A DNA stretch of 22,692 nucleotides from Alloboseaceae bacterium BT-24-1 (lineage in GTDB: Bacteria > Pseudomonadota > Alphaproteobacteria > Rhizobiales > Beijerinckiaceae): positions 1-22,692 of the forward strand of contig JAOYTL010000031.1 in the NCBI GenBank assembly GCA_025846845.1, in the 5' to 3' direction. Position numbers and translations under genes: made by a program. The notes under the pieces are model-generated. The model was not told the DNA's origin. It made no database searches and saw nothing but the letters and a program-made list of their open reading frames with translations. Numbering within the stretch: position 1 is the stretch's first letter; each line of letters starts with the position of its first letter. This document shows, one piece after another, positions 14,432 to 22,673 of this stretch.

Positions 14432-14730
14432 TGGCTGCTCGGAACAGTGCGCTTTGGCTGCCGCAGCTGATCAAAATGCAGCATGGCGTGCGTAAGGCGA
14501 GATTGGTCAAAAATCTCAAGCCGCAAGCCACTCCAATCCACCCCGGATCGAGTGCTGTCGTGCAGGAACTCTTCGATCGCCGCGATCGCTCCGCTCCAAG
14601 CCTGCTCCAAGTCATCGCCGACGACTCCTTCATTGTCGATGACTGTTTGATTGTCACCGATCAGATGAAAGAAGCACCGCATCGCGGTCTCGTTAGCTTG
14701 ATATCGGACGTACTGCTCAACCTTGATCAT
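14428..14730 (-). CDS. DUF6894-family protein
   Basis: This protein of about 100 residues carries MRCFFHLIGDNQTVIDNEGV, then DLEQAWSGAIAAIEEFL and SGLRLEIFDQS. That is the layout of the small DUF6894 proteins (start M-x-x-F-F-H-L, D-x-E-G-V, a helix, then W-x-L-x-V-x-D) that are abundant in Bradyrhizobium and relatives. Their function is unknown. The ATG at 14730 has a strong GAGGTG site five bases upstream, so I prefer it to the GTG at 14736. It gives about 16 residues before the conserved block; an internal ATG (MRCFF) is the alternative. Its stop overlaps the next gene's start. Confidence 0.7.
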   Translation of the reverse strand: MIKVEQYVRYQANETAMRCFFHLIGDNQTVIDNEGVVGDDLEQAWSGAIAAIEEFLHDSTRSGVDWSGLRLEIFDQSRLTHAMLHFDQLRQPKRTVPSSQ

Positions 14731-15122
14731 GAACACCTCGTTCCATGACCACGTTACCGCAAGATGATATCGCTACCGATCTAAGTCTCACAGCGCGTTG
14801 AGTTTGGCCCCTAGTGGCCGCATCAGACACTGACATTACCGGGCGTTTTGAGCGCGGTGCTTCTAGGATGGCACAGCTTGTCCGCTTCCATGTGCTCTTG
14901 GGTTGACGGTCTGTAGTGTGCTCATTTTTGCTGTGCCGATGGCCTGATGCGAAGCTCATGTCGAACAGGGACCACTGACAACAAATCCGCTCCTAGGGGG
15001 CACGAGCTGTCGACGTCGATGCCGAGGATGTCGCAAGTTCAGCCTCACAAGGACGCAATGCTACCGCAATTCTCAAGCAAGGCCTGCGCTCGCAAGCGGG
15101 ACCTTTCGCTAGGGGCGTCAAC
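14731..15122. other. Divergent intergenic region before the two-component genes
   Basis: About 390 bases separate the DUF6894 gene (minus) from the response-regulator start (plus). The frame just upstream of the regulator's TTG is open for some 40 codons without a start and is not recognisable. No repeat or clear promoter is visible, but both flanking units must be transcribed from here. Confidence 0.4.
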
Positions 15123-15792
15123 TTGAGATCGCTGATTTTGGAAGATGACGCGGCGCTCGGCCAGTGGCTTTGCAAGACTTTGGCCAATGCCGTCAGCACC
15201 GCGGGCCTAGTCTCAAGTCTGGATGAAGCGAAGGCGGCGGTCGCAGTCAGAAATTTCGATCTCGTTGTCATCGACCAGCGGTTGCCGGATGGCGATGGCC
15301 TCAATCTCCTCAAATGTCTCCGCCACTCTCGACCCTGGCCCGGCGCGCTGGTCCTGACGGCGCTGGACGGTCCGAATGATATCGCACAGGCCGTCGATCG
15401 AGGCGCCGCCGACTATCTGGCAAAGCCATTTGAGCCGGTTGAAACTCATTGAGGGACCAAAGCGGTGATGCGACGCTTGCATATTGAGAAGGGTAGTGCT
15501 GTTCAGATTGGCAATCTCGGCTTCGACAGGGCGAGTCGCAGCGTAACTGTGGGGGGCGCCATTGATCGTGCCACGCCGGGAACTCGCACTTCTCGAGGCT
15601 CTCGTACGGCGCGCGGGCCAGGTTGTCTTACGCGGAACACTGGAAGCAGCGGCCCATGTCTTCGGCGAGCTTCAGTCGAATGCGATCGACGCTCACATCT
15701 CTCGGCTGCGCACCCGGCTGCGGCAGAACAAATGCCTCGCGACCATCCAGCCAGTCCGCGGACTCGGCTATATCCTGAGTAGCACCGGATGA
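15123..15792 (+). pseudogene. OmpR/PhoP-family response regulator, disrupted by a stop and a frameshift
   Basis: The TTG at 15123 has an excellent AGGGG site seven bases upstream. The receiver domain is complete: acidic pocket EDD (7-9), phospho-acceptor Asp51 in VVIDQRLPDGDG, Thr79 and Lys101 in AKPFEP. The frame then hits a TGA at 15450-15452, where the family expects helix 5 to lead into the linker. The same frame resumes as AVMRRLHIEKGSAVQIGNLGFDRASRSVTVGG. At the G6 run 15551-15556 it shifts by one, and the winged-helix DNA-binding domain continues as IVPRRELALLEALVRRAGQVV to YILSSTG at 15792. The lesions are either real decay or sequence errors, since all domain cores are well preserved. 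The end overlaps the kinase start (ATGA). Confidence 0.82.
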
Positions 15793-17237
15793 TCCGCTCT
15801 AGAAACTCAATTGCATTGAGGGCATCGCTATTTCTCGGCGCCTTGTCGACGGTCATGCTCCTTTGCGTTGCGCTGCTGATGCTTCGCCTCGGCGGAGACG
15901 ACGATGGCACCTGGGGGGCGAACGATGTTGCCGATCAGATCAAAAAAGCCGTCGCGCGCGAGACCGATGGCAAGCTCGTGGTTCGTTCCACTGACACGCT
16001 GAAGAAGACGGCCGCTGATTTTCCGTCCTTTTGGTACATCGTTTCGGACAACGCCAGCCGGATCGTCTTCGGACCCGTTCCGGAAAAGCGCCTAAGAGCG
16101 CTTTCCGAAGCGCACGAGGGCCAAGAGCACTCAAAAACTTCGAATTTCATCGCTTACTCCTTCGAAGGCGACCGAAAGCAGCTGAAGCGGCTGACGACCC
16201 AGAAGGACACCGATGTCGGCCAAATCACGATCGAGACCGGGGGCGTTGCGTATACGGCTGCGCAGATGACCTGGGGAACGATCACTGATGCAGCCGCCAT
16301 GTCCACGCCTATCCTGATCGTGCTTGTGGTCACGACCTTTGTCGGGCTGGTTGTCGTACCTCCGCTAATCGCGAGACCTGTCCGCCGCACGGCCTCGGCC
16401 ATTGAGATGATTGGTGGTGCCGACAAACAGATGCGTGTGCCGGACGAAACGGCGCCGCGTGAGCTCCGGCCTATCATCCGGAGTTTTAATAACGCGTTGG
16501 ATCGCATCGAAAGTATCTCTTCGGCGCAGCGCCGGTTCCTATCCAATGCGGCGCATGAACTGCGTACCCCTTTGACGAAGGTTCGCATGCGCCTCGACGA
16601 TATTCGAGATGAAAAATTGCGAGCGATACTCGTCAGTGACGTCCAGAAGCTTTCATCGACCGTGACGATGCTGCTTCAGCTGGCCAGGATATCGAATGAG
16701 CCTGCTCAACTCGCACAGGTCGATCTCGTTGTGCTGACGCGAGCTGTCACCGCCGAGCAGGTCCCGGCAGCTCTGCGCCAGGGCCGCGAACTCGTCTTCG
16801 CGGCCCCGGAGCATGCTGTGCTTGTAACCGGTGCCGCGCAGGCCATCAGCGTCGCCGTTTCCAACTTGATCCGGAATGCGCTGCTTCACTCGAAAACTGA
16901 GGAGCCGGTCACGGTCGAAGTTCGCGCGCCCGCCACGATCATCGTAACCGATCATGGCGTGGGCATCGCCGAGAACCGTCGCAAAGAAGTGCTCGAGCCA
17001 TTCGTGAAGGGGCATCCGAGCCCAGATGGAACGGGGCTTGGTCTCTCGATCGTCGCTCAGGTTATGGCGCTTCATCAAGGAGACCTCGTGGTCAGCGAAA
17101 CGCCCGGCGGAGGCACGACGGTTTCGCTGCATTTTGCCAAGGCAGCAGCCATGATTGTGGCTGAGCCCGCTGATCGGGCGAAATCGCAGGACACCGGCAA
17201 GACGGCTGAACATCAGCAGCAACCCGCCACCGGCTGA
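15789..17237 (+). CDS. Sensor histidine kinase of the EnvZ/PhoQ type
   Basis: This 482-residue protein has a membrane helix at about 12-33, a periplasmic sensor of about 140 residues (to about 172), a second helix about 173-195 and a HAMP-like linker. The H-box with His256 in FLSNAAHELRTPLTKVRMRL follows. The ATPase domain has the N-box SNLIRNALLHS (Asn363), G1 DHGVGI (388-393) and G2 GTGLGLSIV (414-422). All catalytic elements are present, and the gene appears intact. It autophosphorylates and should signal to the regulator encoded just upstream, which is interrupted as read. The C-terminal 35 residues are Ala/Gln-rich and outside the fold. The signal sensed is unknown. Confidence 0.93.
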   Translation: MIRSRNSIALRASLFLGALSTVMLLCVALLMLRLGGDDDGTWGANDVADQIKKAVARETDGKLVVRSTDTLKKTAADFPSFWYIVSDNASRIVFGPVPEKRLRALSEAHEGQEHSKTSNFIAYSFEGDRKQLKRLTTQKDTDVGQITIETGGVAYTAAQMTWGTITDAAAMSTPILIVLVVTTFVGLVVVPPLIARPVRRTASAIEMIGGADKQMRVPDETAPRELRPIIRSFNNALDRIESISSAQRRFLSNAAHELRTPLTKVRMRLDDIRDEKLRAILVSDVQKLSSTVTMLLQLARISNEPAQLAQVDLVVLTRAVTAEQVPAALRQGRELVFAAPEHAVLVTGAAQAISVAVSNLIRNALLHSKTEEPVTVEVRAPATIIVTDHGVGIAENRRKEVLEPFVKGHPSPDGTGLGLSIVAQVMALHQGDLVVSETPGGGTTVSLHFAKAAAMIVAEPADRAKSQDTGKTAEHQQQPATG

Positions 17238-17820
17238 GCGTCGGTTCGCGCGGGTGTCGGTAAAGAACCGATGCAAAAAGTTAAAGGCCTGGAGTCTCTC
17301 GTGAAGGCAGCCGGCCAAACGATCGGCATTACCGGCCGCCAAAAATGCGTAAGGAGGAGGCTGCTGGCCAGCGGTCCCAGAGGCAGAGCTCTCCATAGCC
17401 CGAGCGGCGTCGCGATCACGTTGGTCTTCGCAAGTGCCGGGCTGGCAAAGCTATGGCCGCACCCAACGCCAAGATGGCTCGGCTGCTATGAGGTCATCGG
17501 CGGTGGGCCGAACGCCGCGAAAGCCGAAACCAGCAGGAATGCCGTCAACCCGGCCAAAGTGAAGCGGTGATCATTTGATCACCAAGCCTCCCCGCCGGAA
17601 TGGGCAGGCTCGCCAGTTGCGGGATCGTGTCAATCATCCAAGAATTCTCGGTGCCGCTGGCTGCAAGCCCCAGCGGGGCGGTATGAAGGATCGTCCTGTC
17701 GTTCAGATCGGCAAAAGGCCAACATGATCGCGGCAAGGGAAGGACAAGCCATCGGTTCTTGCCTAACTTAAATGTACAGCCCTAGTCTCAACGGCAACTT
17801 TCTCCAGCATGACACATGGC
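17238..17820. other. Stretch of about 580 bp without a confident gene
   Basis: A short inverted repeat (cggttc 17242-17247, gaaccg 17265-17270) follows the kinase stop. Without a T-tract it is a doubtful terminator. Open frames here are short. On the minus strand near 17540-17580, FTLAGLTAFLLVSAFAAFGPPP looks like a membrane helix but is broken by a stop at about 17490. A small decayed membrane-protein gene is possible. I see nothing else. Confidence 0.35.
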
Positions 17821-18351
17821 TCAAAGCTCACGCATCATCACAATCGACGTCTGACGAAAGCCGTTGCGCTTGAAAAAACTGTGAGCGCGGTGGTTGTCGA
17901 CGCCGCTTTCCAGGAAGAGACGCTGCACGCCATCTGAGCGGCATTGCCCCACAATCCATTCGAGTAATAGGCCGCCCAAGCCCCGCCCCTGCACGGAACG
18001 CGAGAAGACGACATCGTGCAAGGTTGCGAAGGGCCTGATTGGGTTGAGCTTGGAAACCGTTACGAGAGCAAAGCCGATGATTGTTCCCTCTACAGTCACC
18101 GCTGCCACGCGCTCTTCCCCCTCGTCGTCGGCTGCAACGGTAAGCATGTCGGTTACATATTGTCGGGTCTTTGCCTCTCGGTCATCAGCCCAGCGGCCAA
18201 TGGTATCAGCGACGCCGTATTGCAGTTCAGAGTGCGAAATATAGGCTGGCTCTTCGTGGGCCAGCAGGATTGCAGTGATGGCGTCGGCCACGTCCGGGTT
18301 CTTGCACCATGCAATTCGAACCGGCTGAGACACGTCCTTCTCAGATTGCAT
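17821..18351 (-). CDS. GNAT-family N-acetyltransferase
   Basis: This protein of about 176 residues has a complete GNAT core. Strand 4 is VEGTIIGFALVTVSKLNP, then HDVVFSRSVQGRGLGGLLLEWIV, whose Q-G-R-G-L-G is the acetyl-CoA pyrophosphate loop. VQRLFLESGVDNHRAHSFFKRNGF is the C-terminal strand-helix with the usual N-x-x-A-x-x-F-(F/Y). I start at the ATG at 18351, ten codons inside the open frame, because the TTG at 18381 has no ribosome-binding site; GAGCGAG lies upstream of the ATG. It is monocistronic and divergent from the HAD gene across 256 bases. The substrate is unknown, and a link to the adjacent operon is unproved. Confidence 0.85.
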   Translation of the reverse strand: MQSEKDVSQPVRIAWCKNPDVADAITAILLAHEEPAYISHSELQYGVADTIGRWADDREAKTRQYVTDMLTVAADDEGEERVAAVTVEGTIIGFALVTVSKLNPIRPFATLHDVVFSRSVQGRGLGGLLLEWIVGQCRSDGVQRLFLESGVDNHRAHSFFKRNGFRQTSIVMMREL

Positions 18352-18607
18352 TTTATACTCGCTCAGTTTGGGTGCACTCAATCATCAAAAGCATCTATTT
18401 AGCGTTATCTATGACGCGCTGTGGTCGGTTTTGTCGCGCTTCTCGGGCAGTGCGTCAGGCACAATCCGCTGATCGGGACGTTCTCTGTTTGGATCTGAAT
18501 GAGGATGCGTCGCGAGATCAAGCGTGCGGCTGAGCTCGGCTTCGTAATGTCCGGGTAATGCACAGCCGGTGATTGGCCCTGCATAGTCTAGGCGAGTCAC
18601 TGCAGCA

Positions 18608-19321
18608 ATGGGTCCAGCGTTCAATCTCTTCATTGATTTCGATGGCACAATCTCGCTTGGCGATACGACCGACCTGATCCTCGCGCAGTTCGCTGATTGG
18701 CAATGGCAAGTCATCGAGGCGGAGTGGGTCGCTGGCTGTTTTGGCTCGCGTGAGTGCCTGCGCCGACAAACCGAGTTGATTCGTGCTTCACCAGCGGCGC
18801 TGGACGCGTTCGCAGCGACGGTCGAGATCGATGCCGCCCTTCATGCTGTTCTTGCCGCCTGCCGCGTGACGGGAACGCCAGTCACCATCGTCTCTGACGG
18901 CTTCGACCGCGTGATTCGTAACGTGCTGGCGCGTCATGGAATCGAAGGCATTCCCATCGTCGCAAACCATCTACGCCCGGTTTGCGGAGACCGGTGGGAG
19001 CTATCCTTCCCAAATGCCGTCGACGGATGCGACGGCGGCGTTTGCAAATGCGATGTCGCCTGCAACAGGCGGCGCTTCTTCGCGTTTGCCGGTGATGGGC
19101 GCTCGGACTTCTGCGTCGTCGGCAATGCTGCCGTCATATTCGCCAAGGCCCAACTCGCCGATCACTGCCGCCAGCGCGGGTTACCCTTCGTTCCCTTCAA
19201 CAGCTTGAGCGTGGTGGCCGACTGGCTCTTGTCGATTGCCGAATACAAACCCTCCTCTGGAGATTTTCCATGGATAGATCCCTCACTTCTTTCCAAGCAG
19301 AAGATAGTCGTAGGCGTTTAG
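18608..19321 (+). CDS. HAD-superfamily phosphatase, MtnX/SerB-like
   Basis: This 237-residue protein has all HAD motifs: I DFDGT (10-14, nucleophile Asp10), II VSDG (Ser96), III a Lys near 147 and IV GDGRSDFC (162-169). The N-terminal pattern DFDGTISLGDTTDLIL and the cap region with W-x-x-G-x-x-x-S-R-E-C-L are like MtnX-type enolase-phosphatases and phosphoserine-phosphatase relatives. It hydrolyses a small phosphomonoester, probably in the cytosol. The C-terminal 25 residues extend past the fold and overlap the aminotransferase gene by 52 bases. The ATG at 18608 has a weak ribosome-binding site. In this operon it may remove phosphate from a biosynthetic intermediate (inference). Confidence 0.82.
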   Translation: MGPAFNLFIDFDGTISLGDTTDLILAQFADWQWQVIEAEWVAGCFGSRECLRRQTELIRASPAALDAFAATVEIDAALHAVLAACRVTGTPVTIVSDGFDRVIRNVLARHGIEGIPIVANHLRPVCGDRWELSFPNAVDGCDGGVCKCDVACNRRRFFAFAGDGRSDFCVVGNAAVIFAKAQLADHCRQRGLPFVPFNSLSVVADWLLSIAEYKPSSGDFPWIDPSLLSKQKIVVGV

Positions 19322-20697
19322 CGCCGACGCGGTATAACGAAGCAGAATTACGTTCGCTCGAAGAACGCTACTGCTCGCATGGTGATACTGTTCATTATGT
19401 CGAACGACCCAGAATATTCGAGCGGTGTGAGGGATCGTTTCTTTTTGATGCTGAAGGTAGATCCTATCTCGATCTTCAGATGTGGTATTCGGCGGTTAAT
19501 TTCGGCTATGCCAACATGCGCCTGAACGAAGCGCTGATCGATCAGCTTGGACGCCTGCCGCAATTGGCCAGCCAGTATTTGCATCGCGAGAAGATCGAGC
19601 TCGCGGCGATGATTGCGCAGCATGCCGAAGCAACCTGGGGCGAGTATGGCCGGGTCCACTTCAACGTCGGCGGCGCGCAGGCAGTCGAAGACGCGTTGAA
19701 GCTTGTGCGCAACGCCAAGGGTGGTAAGGGCCTGATGTTTGCGTTCGAGGGCGGCTATCATGGTCGCACGCTGGGCGCGTCTGCGATCACGTCGTCCTAT
19801 CGCTATCGCCGCCGCTATGGCCACTTCGATCGCGCGCTGTTCGTGCCGTTTCCTTACCACTTCCGCGGCCCGCGTGGCATGAGCAAGGAAGAACACGGGG
19901 CCCACTGCATTCGCGAGTTCGAGCGCCTGTTCGAGTCTGAATATAACGGCATCTGGGATGCAAAAGCCAAAGAAGCGGAATGCGCTGCCTTCTTCGTCGA
20001 GCCGATTCAGGGAACGGGTGGATATGTTATTCCGCCCAAGAACTTCTTCCGGGATCTGAAGGCGGTTCTCGATCGCTACGGCATCCTTCTCGTCGTCGAT
20101 GAGATTCAAATGGGTGTGTACCGAACCGGAAAGCTCTGGTCGATCGAGCATTTCGGTGTGACGCCTGACGTGCTCGTGTTCGGCAAGGCCATCACGAACG
20201 GACTTAACCCGCTGTCGGGAATCTGGGCGCGGGACGAGTTGATCAATCCGACGGTTTTTCCGCCGGGCTCCACGCACTCGACCTTCGCCTCAAATCCCCT
20301 GGGCACTACCGTCGCACTCGAGACACTGCGAATGCTGGAAGAGTCCGACATCGGCGCGCAGGTGACCGAGAAGGGCGCCTATTTCCTCGAAGGCCTGAAG
20401 GACCTTCAGTGCCGCCACAAGATCGTCGGTGACGTCGATGGGTTGGGCCTGGCGCTGCGCATGGAGATTTGCCGAGAGGATGGCTTCACGCCTGACAAGG
20501 AACGGGTCGACCGCATGGTTGACGAAGCTCTCGCCGGCGAGCTTGAGGTCCACGGCAGACGGCACGGCCTCGTCCTCGATATTGGTGGCTACCACAAGAA
20601 TGTCGTGACCTTGGCGCCCTCCCTGCTGATCAGCAAAGAGGAGATCGATCTGGCGCTCGAGCTGCTCGACTGCCTGCTGCTCAAGGTCACGCGGTAG
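19270..20697 (+). CDS. Class III PLP-dependent aminotransferase
   Basis: This 475-residue fold-type I enzyme has HFNVGGAQAVEDALK (substrate/PLP phosphate region), FEGGYHGRT, VEPIQGTGGY, Asp277 in LVVDEIQMG and the Schiff-base Lys306 in VFGKAITNG. This is the acetylornithine/GABA/ornithine aminotransferase class, which moves the terminal amino group of omega-amino compounds. About 50 residues precede the usual start of the fold. The ATG at 19270 has GGAG eight bases upstream, although it lies inside the HAD gene. The ureohydrolase-like gene follows after five bases. Substrate specificity cannot be read. Several class III aminotransferases of this type work in amino-sugar, polyamine or siderophore routes. 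Confidence 0.92.
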   Translation: MDRSLTSFQAEDSRRRLAPTRYNEAELRSLEERYCSHGDTVHYVERPRIFERCEGSFLFDAEGRSYLDLQMWYSAVNFGYANMRLNEALIDQLGRLPQLASQYLHREKIELAAMIAQHAEATWGEYGRVHFNVGGAQAVEDALKLVRNAKGGKGLMFAFEGGYHGRTLGASAITSSYRYRRRYGHFDRALFVPFPYHFRGPRGMSKEEHGAHCIREFERLFESEYNGIWDAKAKEAECAAFFVEPIQGTGGYVIPPKNFFRDLKAVLDRYGILLVVDEIQMGVYRTGKLWSIEHFGVTPDVLVFGKAITNGLNPLSGIWARDELINPTVFPPGSTHSTFASNPLGTTVALETLRMLEESDIGAQVTEKGAYFLEGLKDLQCRHKIVGDVDGLGLALRMEICREDGFTPDKERVDRMVDEALAGELEVHGRRHGLVLDIGGYHKNVVTLAPSLLISKEEIDLALELLDCLLLKVTR

Positions 20698-20702
20698 CGG
20701 TG

Positions 20703-21629
20703 ATGCGGCTTCGCGTGATTGATCTTGATCGCAGCATGGTCGCGCAGCCGCCTTTGGCGGAGCGTGTCGATGACGGTCGCGCTCTGTGCATCGACCTGCG
20801 CGACCTGGCGCCCTCGCTTCGGCTGGTGGCGTCCGGTCGCGCGATGTGGGGTTTTCTGTCGCGCGTGCAAGCCGCAGGTTTGCCTCCTGGAACAGGGCCC
20901 GAAGTAACCTTCTACGGCTCGGGGGATTTTCATCACCTGACCGCAGCGCTCCTCATGCGTCTGGACCGGCCTGTCACCGTCGTCCATCTTGATAATCATC
21001 CCGATTGGACGATGTTTCCGCGCACCTTCAATTGTGGGGCTTGGGTCAATCGTGCGCTCGAACTTGCAACTGTTACCAAGGTCATCACGATCGGCCCCTG
21101 CAGTCATGATCTGAGTTGGCCGGAACTCAAAGCCGCCAATCTTTCGGCCATCGCCAGTGGCCGCCTTGAGGTCTACCCCTGGCGCCATCGCCCGTCCCGG
21201 GTGATCGGCAGGTACAGCGGCGCGCCAGGCTCGCCACAGCGCGACGGGAAGCTCGTGTGGCGCAATGTCGGCGGCGCGGACTGGCCCGGGTTCTTGAATG
21301 ATCTCCCAACACGCATCGACACCCGCGATATCTGGATCACGCTCGATAAGGATGTTCTGTCAACTGACGAGGCGGTTACCAACTGGGATCAGGGCGACAT
21401 GACAGTCGCTCAGGTCATCGATCTTGTTCGTATGCTTGCCGGACGTTTTCGCATCGCAGGAATGGACGTCTGCGGCGACTATTCGCCAAGCAAGTTTCGC
21501 GACCCGTATCGCATGGCCCTTGCAGCACTTGACCTGGGAAGCCGTCGCATTCCCACGACGGCCGCATGGGCTTTGAACCCATACGCAAACGCCCGTCTTC
21601 TAGCTCTCTTCGACGAGGTCCTGCCGTGA
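20703..21629 (+). CDS. Arginase/agmatinase-fold metallohydrolase (ureohydrolase-like)
   Basis: This protein of about 308 residues keeps the metal ligands of the arginase fold. They are GSGDFHH (Asp about 75, His about 77-78), HLDNHPDW (Asp97, His99, Asp101) and TLDKDVL (Asp215, Asp217). It departs from classic ureohydrolases: GSGDFHH replaces GGDHS, TLDKDVLSTDE replaces the S-x-D-x-D-x-x-D-P block, and GMDVCGDYSP sits where an E-x-N/S-P is usual. A changed substrate, such as another guanidino, amide or N-acyl compound, is therefore likely. The ATG at 20703 is preceded by an adjacent GTG at 20700. Its stop overlaps the hydrolase start (TGATG). Arginase proper is close to 300 residues. Confidence 0.75.
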   Translation: MRLRVIDLDRSMVAQPPLAERVDDGRALCIDLRDLAPSLRLVASGRAMWGFLSRVQAAGLPPGTGPEVTFYGSGDFHHLTAALLMRLDRPVTVVHLDNHPDWTMFPRTFNCGAWVNRALELATVTKVITIGPCSHDLSWPELKAANLSAIASGRLEVYPWRHRPSRVIGRYSGAPGSPQRDGKLVWRNVGGADWPGFLNDLPTRIDTRDIWITLDKDVLSTDEAVTNWDQGDMTVAQVIDLVRMLAGRFRIAGMDVCGDYSPSKFRDPYRMALAALDLGSRRIPTTAAWALNPYANARLLALFDEVLP

Positions 21630-22636
21630 TGAGTGTCAAAGCCTGTGAGCACGCCACAACGGCAATCGAGCCAGCTCCCGGCCAGCAGCCTCGATCTGCG
21701 TCCGATATCTTTCTAGCGGGAGGCCCGACCGGCGTTCTGCTGATCCACGGTCTCGGAGGAACGCCGGTAGAGCTTAAGCTGGTAGCGCGCGGTTTGCATG
21801 CCGCCGGCTATACGGTGCATTGCTGTACACTGGCCGGCCATTGCGGCACCGAAGCGGAGCTCGCGGGCACACGGTGGACCGATTGGTGCACCAGCGTCGA
21901 CGCAGCCTTCGTGCCGCTGGCAAAACAATGCACCGACGTGTTTGTTGGCGGCCTATCGATGGGAGGCATTTTGGCTCTCCATCTTGCCGCGCGTCATCAA
22001 GCCCATCTGCGCGGCCTTCTGCTGTATGCGCCGACATTGTGGTACGATGGGTGGTCGATCCCCTGGTATCGACCACTCCTCAAATTCATCATCAACACGC
22101 CATTGGGCCGCCGTTACCGGTTCATCGAACGCGAGCCTTACGGCATCAAAGACCCCCGAATCCGGCAGCGGGTTGCGGGCGATATGATCGCCGGCGCTAG
22201 CGCAGAAGCGGGACTACTGGGAACACCAGCACTCGCGCTACGCGAGCTATGGCGCCTGGTCGACGTCGTGCGACCGCAGCTTCGTACCATCAAGACACCA
22301 ACATTGCTTGTTCAGGCCCGCGAAGACGACGTCAGCAGCTTATCGAACAGCGCATACCTTATGCAGCATCTCGGCGGGATCGTCGATCTCACTGTGCTCG
22401 ACGATAGCTATCATATCGTCACTATCGATCAGCAACGCACGATCGTGATCGACCGTACAATCCGTTTCATCAAGGGTATAACAGAAACCAATTCGATGTC
22501 GGCTTCCCGAACGACATCGCTCGCAGCTGCGGCGTCAAGCGTCAGAAACAGCAGCCACGACGGTGAGCATCAGCGTAAGCGATGCTCTGAGAGCACCTTT
22601 CAGCCGGTGAGCTGGCGGTCGATGTTGGAAGCCTGA
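21629..22636 (+). CDS. Alpha/beta hydrolase, carboxylesterase/monoglyceride-lipase type
   Basis: This 335-residue serine hydrolase has the oxyanion loop LLIHGLGGTPVE, nucleophile Ser110 in GGLSMGG, an acid at QAREDDV and the catalytic His in DDSYHIVTID. This is the Est30/YvaK-like layout, with a small cap formed by the segment LWYDGWSIPWYRPLLKFI. The fold ends at about residue 285 (DRTIRFIKG). The last ~50 residues are Ser/Ala/Arg-rich and not typical of the family, so a lost stop or frameshift is possible. The ATG shares one base with the upstream stop, so it is coupled to the ureohydrolase-like gene. It could be an editing thioesterase, deacylase or maturation enzyme for the product (inference). 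Confidence 0.85.
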   Translation: MSVKACEHATTAIEPAPGQQPRSASDIFLAGGPTGVLLIHGLGGTPVELKLVARGLHAAGYTVHCCTLAGHCGTEAELAGTRWTDWCTSVDAAFVPLAKQCTDVFVGGLSMGGILALHLAARHQAHLRGLLLYAPTLWYDGWSIPWYRPLLKFIINTPLGRRYRFIEREPYGIKDPRIRQRVAGDMIAGASAEAGLLGTPALALRELWRLVDVVRPQLRTIKTPTLLVQAREDDVSSLSNSAYLMQHLGGIVDLTVLDDSYHIVTIDQQRTIVIDRTIRFIKGITETNSMSASRTTSLAAAASSVRNSSHDGEHQRKRCSESTFQPVSWRSMLEA

Positions 22637-22673
22637 GGGCTTCGACACATGACGATTTCAGAGCATACGCTTA
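22565..22673 (+). promoter_or_regulatory. Competing hairpin-forming inverted repeats at the hydrolase/next-gene junction
   Basis: A local hairpin can form from gagcatc (22565-22571) and gatgctc (22581-22587), with a possible GTAA loop. The strand taagcgatgctctga (22576-22590) can alternatively pair with tcagagcatacgctta (22658-22673), with one bulged base. The second pairing would loop out the ribosome-binding site and ATG of the next gene. The two structures exclude each other. Confidence 0.4.

Noticed and set aside
17271..17570. Plus-strand frame of 99 codons after the kinase gene
   Set aside because: Only one short hydrophobic run (ITLVFASAGLAKLW) is suggestive. There is no ribosome-binding site and the C-terminus is random.
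19348..20277. Open frame of 309 codons on the minus strand
   Set aside because: It is antisense to the aminotransferase gene, whose motifs are complete. The translation is Arg/Ala-rich without any domain.
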